DNA of 8,146 nucleotides from an uncultured Brachyspira sp. (GTDB lineage Bacteria > Spirochaetota > Brachyspiria > Brachyspirales > Brachyspiraceae). The notes beneath the pieces were generated by a model. It searched no databases, was not told the origin of the DNA, and saw nothing but the letters and a program-made list of their open reading frames with translations. The DNA is taken from positions 8,392-16,537 of the forward strand of contig NZ_CAJTQJ010000029.1 of the NCBI RefSeq assembly GCF_910578695.1, given 5' to 3'. The translations under genes were made by a program, and so were the position numbers. This document shows, piece by piece, positions 1-4,775 of this stretch. Numbering within the stretch: position 1 is the stretch's first letter; each line of letters begins with the position of its first letter.

Positions 1-60
1 GAATTGAATTGAATTGAATTGAATTGAATTGAATTGAATTGAATTGAATTGAATTGAATT
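1..60. repeat. Perfect GAATT pentanucleotide tandem repeat, 12 copies, reaching the window edge
   Basis: Twelve uninterrupted copies of GAATT fill the first 60 bases, and the array probably continues to the left. Because 5 is not a multiple of 3, every plus-strand frame meets TGA once per 15 bases, so the array cannot be coding in that direction. The minus-strand reading (AATTC) has no stop in any frame and would encode a repeating Asn-Ser-Ile-Gln-Phe unit. Such arrays are prone to slipped-strand length change. A consensus minus-strand promoter lies immediately to the right, so the repeat sits in the 5' end of a leftward transcript. The array could also mark a contig end or assembly limit. 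Confidence 0.97.
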
Positions 61-81
61 ATAACTAAAAACCATATATAT

Positions 82-110
82 ATTATATACTATAATGCAT
101 TTTATGTCAA
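82..110 (-). promoter_or_regulatory. Perfect-consensus sigma-70 promoter firing leftward into the GAATT repeat
   Basis: On the minus strand, TTGACA (110-105) and TATAAT (87-82) are separated by exactly 17 bases, so both hexamers and the spacing match consensus. The predicted start of transcription is near base 75, about 15 bases before the repeat. The transcript would therefore begin with a short leader and then the AATTC array. The gene it serves lies beyond the left edge. The TATAAT lies in a TA-rich stretch where chance matches are easier, but the TTGACA at ideal spacing makes coincidence less likely. Confidence 0.8.
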
Positions 111-280
111 ATTTATACGCATTTTATATATCATTTAATCTTTCCTATACAAACTACAGAATATTTTTAATTATATAATATCAAATAATACCAATACTAT
201 TTAATATAATTTTATTAAAAAACACTGTATGAATCTACAAATATTATAATATAAGAAATTTAAAAATAAAAGTTATATAG

Positions 281-1282
281 TTATGAAGATTTAGTAAACC
301 TTATAGATGTTACATTATATTTATTAAGCCTTAATATAAACATTGCCAATATCAATGCTAAAAAGAATGAAGCTATTATAAAATAATTAGCTATTGATAT
401 TCCTGTTTCATTTTTAATATTATTAAGTCTTTGTGATTTTGAGTTTATACTTTCATCTATAGCATTAGCTTCCGAAATATTTCCTCTTTCCATTAATGAG
501 CCTTTTCTCATTCTCAAACTATCTATTTCCTTAATAATACTGTCAGCTTCTTTGTCTTTTTTTATTTTGCCGTATAAACTGTATCCCCAAGTACCTATTC
601 CTATAATTGATAAAATAGATGTTATTATTATAAGAACTAATATAAGAAATTTTCTTTTTTTTATGCTTAAATTTGATATATTTAATGATTTTGCTTTTAT
701 TTCTTCAATATGATCTACAAGTTCTTTAGATTCAGGATATGCTAACTTAGCTTCTTCTATGCATGATAAAAGATTTAACATTGATTTATATCCTTCAGAT
801 CTTTGAAAGCCTAAATAGAGTTTATCTATTTCCTTTATCTTATCTTCTACAGTATGCTTAACTATTTTAGGCTTAAAAAAATATGCTTTTTTATTTTTCT
901 TCTTTTTATTGCCTTCATCTGTATTTTCTTCATCTTCATCTTCTATAAAATTAATATCATCATTTTCATTATTATCAATAAAACCCCTGTCTAATTTTCT
1001 TATTCCGCCTAATGTACTTTCATGACTTACTGTATTTCCATTTTTATCCTTTACCTGAACTCTTATTCCGAATGTATTTCTAAACATAGCTTCGGCACTT
1101 TCTACACTGGTATCTTTATTTATAACTATAAAAGCTTTTTGATTTTTTCTAGGATCTGCTATTTCAAATAGTTTAATATTGTCAGATTTATGAGCACCCT
1201 TATATATTCCTAATGATATTCCGAATTCTCTGTCAAAAGCATCAAGCAGCTTCGATACTGACATATCTAATGTAATCTTCAT
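281..1282 (-). CDS. Two-helix membrane protein of unknown function with a soluble N-terminal domain
   Basis: I do not recognise a named family. The ATG at 1282 is chosen (333 residues) because GAGG lies 7 bases upstream of it. An in-frame TTG at 1288 would abut that ribosome site and is unlikely. Residues 1-100 look like a compact alpha/beta domain ending in FGIRVQVKD and LGGIRKLD, which resembles, from memory, a small uncharacterised domain found in several bacterial phyla. A linker at about 104-132 is first strongly acidic (EDEDEE) and then a lysine cluster (KKKKNKK). A helical region follows at 138-200, then membrane helix 1 (about 212-236), a charged amphipathic segment (238-292) that could form a coiled coil, and membrane helix 2 (about 298-317). 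There is no signal peptide, so the N-terminal domain is probably cytoplasmic and the inter-helix segment extracytoplasmic. The gene stands alone and is divergent from the tRNA. I see no clear terminator after its stop. Confidence 0.85.
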   Translation of the reverse strand: MKITLDMSVSKLLDAFDREFGISLGIYKGAHKSDNIKLFEIADPRKNQKAFIVINKDTSVESAEAMFRNTFGIRVQVKDKNGNTVSHESTLGGIRKLDRGFIDNNENDDINFIEDEDEENTDEGNKKKKNKKAYFFKPKIVKHTVEDKIKEIDKLYLGFQRSEGYKSMLNLLSCIEEAKLAYPESKELVDHIEEIKAKSLNISNLSIKKRKFLILVLIIITSILSIIGIGTWGYSLYGKIKKDKEADSIIKEIDSLRMRKGSLMERGNISEANAIDESINSKSQRLNNIKNETGISIANYFIIASFFLALILAMFILRLNKYNVTSIRFTKSS

Positions 1283-1399
1283 AATCAATCCTCATTTTAC
1301 GGCTATTTTATCATATTTTACAATAAATAAAACATATAACTATAAAAAAAGAAAAAATATATAACATAATACTTGATTTTTCTTTACAATAATTTATAA

Positions 1400-1427
1400 T
1401 TTAGGCTATTAAAAAAAATACTATAAT
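1400..1427 (+). promoter_or_regulatory. Probable sigma-70 promoter for tRNA-Leu and perhaps the receiver gene
   Basis: TATAAT at 1422-1427 is a perfect -10 element, with a poor -35 (TTTAGG, 1400-1405) 16 bases upstream. Transcription would begin near 1434, giving a leader of about 15 bases before the mature tRNA. A better-looking TTTACA at 1383-1388 lacks a good -10 at the right distance. The region is so AT-rich that a chance TATAAT is possible; the position before a tRNA gene is the main support. Confidence 0.45.
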
Positions 1428-1448
1428 ATGTTTTGATAAATACATACT

Positions 1449-1532
1449 GCCGAGATGGCGAAATTGGCAGACGCAGCAGACTCAAAATCTGCCTGAGGCA
1501 ACTCAGTGAGGGTTCGAGTCCCTCTCTCGGCA
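1449..1532 (+). tRNA. tRNA-Leu, anticodon CAA
   Basis: A class II tRNA cloverleaf can be drawn in full. The acceptor stem is GCCGAGA (1449-1455) with TCTCGGC (1525-1531) and discriminator A1532. The anticodon stem is GCAGA/TCTGC (1476-1480, 1488-1492), with loop CTCAAAA and anticodon CAA at 1483-1485, decoding TTG. The long variable arm CTGAG/CTCAG (1493-1497, 1502-1506) is typical of leucine tRNAs. The T arm is GAGGG-TTCGAGT-CCCTC (1508-1524). The 3' CCA is not encoded and must be added after transcription. No terminator follows, and the next coding sequence begins 30 bases downstream, so the two may share a transcript. Confidence 0.98.
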
Positions 1533-1562
1533 TATATAAATTTCTATAAATGAGTGTGCCCT

Positions 1563-1919
1563 ATGAATTACTCAGCTATAATAATAGACGATGATGGTAA
1601 CAGATTAAATAAACTTAAAGCTGCTTTAGAAAGTTCATCTGTGAATGTGTTTATAGCGAATAATTTATATGAACTTATAAGTAAAATATATAAATATGAT
1701 ATAAAAATACTAATATTTAATCCTAATATCGCTTGGATTAATGTTATAGAATTTATTTCAGAACTCAAAAAACTTCCTAATTTTGATGAACTTACAATAT
1801 ACTTTTTGTATGAAAATATAGCTGCAGATTTAGAAAAAGAAGCAGAAAAACATAATATAATATGCATAAAATATCAGTCTAATATTAAAAAATTGGCAGA
1901 AAAAATAATATCTTTATAG
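1563..1919 (+). CDS. Stand-alone degenerate response-regulator receiver domain, phospho-Asp replaced by Asn
   Basis: The 118 residues match the length and alternating beta/alpha pattern of a single CheY-like receiver domain, with no output domain. The acidic pair is kept at the end of strand 1 (IIIDDD, residues 6-11). The strand 3 end, normally a phosphorylatable Asp, reads ILIFNPN with Asn53. The strand 4 Ser/Thr seems to be replaced (YFLYEN), and the strand 5 lysine is probably Lys103 (ICIKYQ), without the usual following proline. It is therefore likely a pseudo-receiver that works by protein contact, not by phosphorylation. The ATG at 1563 is preferred over an in-frame GTG at 1554 because it begins just before strand 1 and has a weak GAG about 8 bases upstream. 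The gene follows tRNA-Leu closely. Its TAG overlaps by 6 bases the stop region of the convergent histidine kinase gene. The partner is unknown. Confidence 0.75.
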   Translation: MNYSAIIIDDDGNRLNKLKAALESSSVNVFIANNLYELISKIYKYDIKILIFNPNIAWINVIEFISELKKLPNFDELTIYFLYENIAADLEKEAEKHNIICIKYQSNIKKLAEKIISL

Positions 1920-3698
1920 CTTAATCATAAATTTTATAAAAAATGTAGTTCCTTCATTAATTATAGATTCCACATCTATAGTTCCATTATGTTCTGATAT
2001 TATTTTTTCTACAGTTGAAAGTCCTATTCCTGTTCCTTTTTCCTTTGAAGTGAAATACGGCTCAAATATTTTATTTAGATTACTCTTTTCTATACCAATT
2101 CCTGTATCTGTGATGCTTATTACAAAAAATTCATTTAAATCTATAATTTCATGATATGATGATATATAAATAATAGAGTTTTCTAGTTTTTCCATAGCTT
2201 CTATAGAATTTTTTATTAAATTTCTAAAAGCCATCATCAATTTTTCTCTGTCCATATTTATGAAATAGTCATGCTTGCTTAAAGCTACATAAAATTTCGT
2301 ATCGCCTGTATTTTTGAAAGATTCTAAAACTTCTAGTAAAGTTTTATTCAAAGACTGCTTATCATCTGATAATTTTATAGAAAATGAAAATTCAGAAAAA
2401 GATTTAGTCAAATTAGCAATGGCATCGGCATTTTTTATTATAAGTTTTGCAGATTTTTTAATTTTTTGAACATCATTATCCGTCATATTTTCAGATATTT
2501 TACTATCTATAAGTTCAGCATTCATTATTATAGGCATAAGCGGATTTTTTATTTCATGTGCTACTTTAATAGCAGCTTCCCTCCAAGTTTCCAATCTTGA
2601 TCTAGTATTCTCTCTGTCCCTATGATATTTTAATGCCCTAGCCATTATATTAAATCTATGTATGAGATTTCGCATATCATGAACTCCGCCAAGTTTCATA
2701 TCTATATTAAAATCAGCATTTGTTATAGAATTCGTAGCATTGAGTATTAAACTTATAGGTCTTGTTATAAGCCTTGACAAAGCTATTCCAAATATTATAG
2801 AGAAAAAAACGGATATTCCAAGCACAAATATATATATAAGATTAAGTATAATAGAAAATTCATTTGTGAATATATTTACAGAATTGTATATTCTAAATGC
2901 TTCTAAAGCATTATCTCTAATATCTATATAATTTTTCGGCATAGCTTCAGACCATACGGCATAATTATTACTATATGATAATGGTATAATGGCATTTACA
3001 TAAAATGATTCATTATATTCGCTGTTTATAAATATTGTATTTGTATTATTTAATTTATAATTAATATTAAGAGGTATATAGTTCGCCAAATTAAAGAATA
3101 TTATATCATTTCCGCTGTATGAATTAGATATAAAAACTATATTCTTAAAATAATGCGAATCTTTTAATATTTTTCTTATATCATCAGAATTCATACTGCC
3201 TATTTGCAAGCTATGAAATAAATTATTGAAATATCTTATACCTAATTTTTCAATAGTGTCAGACATAAATTTCTGCTTATCTGTTATTTCTTCATTTGAA
3301 ATATCAATTATATATTCTATTGAGCTGTTAATATTCTGATTCAAAAATAAATTTAAATTTGTTTTTATTATATATGTAGATATTTTACTTATAAATATGC
3401 TTGGAATAACTGTCATAAGTCCGATTATAAATACTATCACCAATTTTAAATGAGAACCTTCTTTTTTCATTATAGCATCGGCAATAAATTTGATTATAAT
3501 AATTATTCCTATAACAATACTCGTAAACGGAAAGAACATTATAGAAAACATATAAAACTTATTAGTGATATTAGGCTCATATATAAAACTGCTTGTCCAA
3601 ATAGCTGCTATTAAGTTTATAACTATAACTATAAAACTTGGAAATAATATACTATATCTTGTTTTTATTTTTAAAATCAATTTTTTAATTATATTCAT
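1914..3698 (-). CDS. NtrY-like membrane sensor histidine kinase (HAMP-HisKA-HATPase)
   Basis: A 594-residue membrane sensor kinase that would autophosphorylate on His381 and pass the phosphate to a response regulator. Three hydrophobic segments lie at about 17-39, 49-75 and 84-106. An extracytoplasmic sensing region (about 110-278) follows, then a fourth membrane helix (about 281-307) and a HAMP domain (about 308-360). The H box reads AHEIKNPL after a WREAA segment, which is the NtrY-style wording. The ATPase domain has the N box (RNLIKNSIEAM, Asn493 and Asn497), G1 (DTGIGI, 531-536), F box (FEPYF) and G2 (GTGIGL, 555-560), so all catalytic motifs are intact. Three helices before the sensor region also match NtrY, but the PAS domain usually found between HAMP and HisKA is absent. 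The ATG lies 5 bases after the HAD gene stop and has no visible ribosome site, suggesting translational coupling. No response regulator with an output domain is nearby, so its partner and signal are unknown. Confidence 0.93.
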   Translation of the reverse strand: MNIIKKLILKIKTRYSILFPSFIVIVINLIAAIWTSSFIYEPNITNKFYMFSIMFFPFTSIVIGIIIIIKFIADAIMKKEGSHLKLVIVFIIGLMTVIPSIFISKISTYIIKTNLNLFLNQNINSSIEYIIDISNEEITDKQKFMSDTIEKLGIRYFNNLFHSLQIGSMNSDDIRKILKDSHYFKNIVFISNSYSGNDIIFFNLANYIPLNINYKLNNTNTIFINSEYNESFYVNAIIPLSYSNNYAVWSEAMPKNYIDIRDNALEAFRIYNSVNIFTNEFSIILNLIYIFVLGISVFFSIIFGIALSRLITRPISLILNATNSITNADFNIDMKLGGVHDMRNLIHRFNIMARALKYHRDRENTRSRLETWREAAIKVAHEIKNPLMPIIMNAELIDSKISENMTDNDVQKIKKSAKLIIKNADAIANLTKSFSEFSFSIKLSDDKQSLNKTLLEVLESFKNTGDTKFYVALSKHDYFINMDREKLMMAFRNLIKNSIEAMEKLENSIIYISSYHEIIDLNEFFVISITDTGIGIEKSNLNKIFEPYFTSKEKGTGIGLSTVEKIISEHNGTIDVESIINEGTTFFIKFMIKL

Positions 3699-3703
3699 AA
3701 TAA

Positions 3704-4309
3704 TTATTTTTTAAGTATATCTTTTAATATAATTTTCATATCATCTATTTTTTTTAACTGTACAGCATTTATTCCTATTTCTATAGCTGTATTAACATTA
3801 TTTATATTATCATCTATAAAAAGACATTCTTCTGCTTTTAAATCGAATTTTTTTAGAAAATACTCATATATATCTTTATTAGGCTTAATCATATTTATAT
3901 GTGCTGAAACAACTCCTCCGATACATACATCATTAAAAAAGTCTGTTTCTTTTATCAGTTTTTCAAATGTTTCTGACGGCATATTTGAAAGATAGTATAT
4001 ATCATAGCCTTTATTTTTATATTCTTCTAATAATGAAATATTATTTTTATTTTTATTAAGACATAATGTTAAAGCACTGTCAAATAAGTCATTTATAATT
4101 TTTTCATATTTAGTATTAGTTTTTATAAATAATTTTCTAGCATCTTCAAATGCTAAATCTCCTTTATCCATAAGATGCCAATTTTTATTTTCAAAAGTAT
4201 TTTCTAAAAACTGTTTTTTATCTTCATCATCTATATTTTTATCAATAAATCCATTCACATCAAACTGATATAATACATTACCTATATCCGATATAATATT
4301 CTTAATCAT
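3704..4309 (-). CDS. HAD-superfamily phosphatase, YihX-like
   Basis: A 201-residue haloacid dehalogenase-fold hydrolase, probably a soluble phosphatase acting on a small phosphorylated metabolite. Motif I is SDIGNVL (nucleophile Asp8). It has Gly where many HAD phosphatases have the second Asp, as in the E. coli glucose-1-phosphate phosphatase YihX. Motif II is YLSNMP (Ser108), motif III is Lys142 in MIKPNKDIYEYF, and motif IV is LFIDDNINNV (Asp166, Asp167). A helical cap lies at about residues 15-90. The start at 4309 is preferred over ATG 4318 because AAGG is 10 bases upstream of it but only 1 base from the other, and because MIKNII-D-GNV is the usual family beginning. The gene leads a two-gene operon with the histidine kinase (5-base gap) from a strong promoter at 4342-4369. 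The substrate cannot be read from sequence. Confidence 0.9.
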   Translation of the reverse strand: MIKNIISDIGNVLYQFDVNGFIDKNIDDEDKKQFLENTFENKNWHLMDKGDLAFEDARKLFIKTNTKYEKIINDLFDSALTLCLNKNKNNISLLEEYKNKGYDIYYLSNMPSETFEKLIKETDFFNDVCIGGVVSAHINMIKPNKDIYEYFLKKFDLKAEECLFIDDNINNVNTAIEIGINAVQLKKIDDMKIILKDILKK

Positions 4310-4341
4310 AGAGAACATACCTTTACAAAAATTATTTTATT

Positions 4342-4369
4342 ATTATATTTTTGATGAAATGTTTGTCAA
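4342..4369 (-). promoter_or_regulatory. Sigma-70 promoter for the HAD-histidine kinase operon
   Basis: On the minus strand, TTGACA (4369-4364) and TATAAT (4347-4342) are perfect hexamers with a 16-base spacer. The predicted start is near 4335, giving a leader of about 26 bases to the preferred HAD start at 4309. It lies back to back with the promoter of the structured RNA at 4419-4447, so the two -35 elements are about 50 bases apart and could share a regulator. Confidence 0.8.
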
Positions 4370-4418
4370 GTAATATTATAATTTTTATAAAATATTATGT
4401 TAATTTATAATTACAGTA

Positions 4419-4447
4419 TTGACAAATAATAAAAAAGAATTTATATT
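4419..4447 (+). promoter_or_regulatory. Sigma-70 promoter for the 6S-like RNA
   Basis: TTGACA (4419-4424) is a perfect -35 and TATATT (4442-4447) a near-perfect -10, with an ideal 17-base spacer. The predicted start at 4454-4455 coincides with the first base of the closing stem of the downstream RNA. This agreement between promoter and fold is strong support for an independent RNA gene. Confidence 0.85.
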
Positions 4448-4453
4448 GTAATA

Positions 4454-4654
4454 ACTCTGCTGTTCTCGTTAAGCGATTGTACATTCTTGTGCCGGTATAA
4501 ATTAATGCATAAGGGATCTAGAGTGAAGCATTAATGATAGGCTCGCCGTTATCGCGATACGGTTTTGAGAAATCAAGGTCATGTTTCTTAGGAGCCCACC
4601 TGACGCGAAAGCTCAGGCACATTTATGTCGTGTACGGCTCAGCGGAGCTTTTTT
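4454..4654 (+). ncRNA. ssrS: Probable 6S RNA (RNA polymerase-binding regulatory RNA)
   Basis: This non-coding stretch of about 200 nt folds as a long interrupted hairpin with a central bubble, the known 6S architecture. The outer stem is CTCTGCTG (4455-4462) with CAGCGGAG (4640-4647). The inner closing stem is ACAT/ATGT (4481-4484, 4625-4628) and TGTGCC/GGCACA (4488-4493, 4616-4621). The terminal arm pairs 4513-4515 with 4595-4597, 4517-4523 with 4587-4593 (one mismatch), 4526-4531 with 4581-4586, 4535-4538 with 4572-4575, 4542-4544 with 4567-4569 and 4546-4549 with 4559-4562. The 5' bubble strand (4494-4512) contains TATAAAT, resembling an open -10 region. The 3' bubble strand holds a small hairpin with a GAAA loop (4599-4617) after CCCACC, as in proteobacterial 6S RNAs. 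It has its own promoter and terminator and is more GC-rich than its surroundings. In known cases 6S sequesters the housekeeping RNA polymerase in stationary phase. The identity rests on a hand fold, not a covariance search. Confidence 0.72.
4636..4654 (+). terminator. Rho-independent terminator of the 6S-like RNA
   Basis: GGCTC (4636-4640) pairs with GAGCT (4645-4649) across an AGCG loop, and six T residues run from 4649 to 4654. The 3' arm overlaps the outer closing stem of the RNA (4640-4647), so the terminator hairpin and the mature closing stem are alternative folds of the same bases. Confidence 0.8.
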
Positions 4655-4689
4655 ATAATTCAAGCAATTCATTCCAATAATAAAACATT

Positions 4690-4716
4690 TCAAGTAAAAT
4701 TCACTTTAGCCGATAA
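4690..4716 (+). promoter_or_regulatory. Sigma-28 (FliA-type) promoter for the tandem sensor-like genes
   Basis: GCCGATAA at 4709-4716 is a perfect match to the flagellar sigma-28 -10 element. TCAAGTAA at 4690-4697 matches 5 of 8 positions of the TAAAGTTT -35 element at the correct 11-base spacing. Transcription would start near 4722-4725, leaving about 50 bases of leader before the ATG at 4776. The leader contains the inverted repeat TATCTT/AAGATA (4734-4739, 4746-4751) with a 6-base loop. GCCGATAA is GC-rich for this background, so a chance match is unlikely. I see no convincing sigma-70 promoter here. Confidence 0.82.
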
Positions 4717-4775
4717 CTAATAATAGTTTTTTATATCTTTTTATTAAGATAATTATTATTCAAAGGCTAAATATT

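Noticed and set aside
241..252. Perfect ATATTATAATAT palindrome as a terminator of the two-helix protein gene
   Set aside because: It is purely A/T, with no stable stem and no T run in the right place. Short A/T palindromes are common at this composition.
1283..1288. TTG start codon six bases upstream of ATG 1282 for the two-helix protein
   Set aside because: The GAGG ribosome site would directly abut the TTG, whereas it is 7 bases from the ATG.
1554..1562. GTG start for the receiver protein
   Set aside because: It would overlap the only weak ribosome-site candidate (GAG at 1552-1554), and it adds residues not expected before strand 1 of a receiver fold.
1568..1867. Minus-strand open frame antisense to the receiver gene
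   Set aside because: It is low-complexity (Ser/Ile/Leu), has no ribosome site and mirrors the real plus-strand gene, as expected in AT-rich DNA.
2740..2931. Short plus-strand open frame inside the histidine kinase gene
   Set aside because: It lies antisense to the membrane helix and HAMP coding region, with no start signals or recognisable composition.
4454..4654. SRP RNA, tmRNA or RNase P RNA in place of 6S
   Set aside because: The SRP GGAAGGAAGCA-type core, tRNA-like ends of tmRNA and the GAGGAAAGTCC / ACAGAA core of RNase P are all absent.
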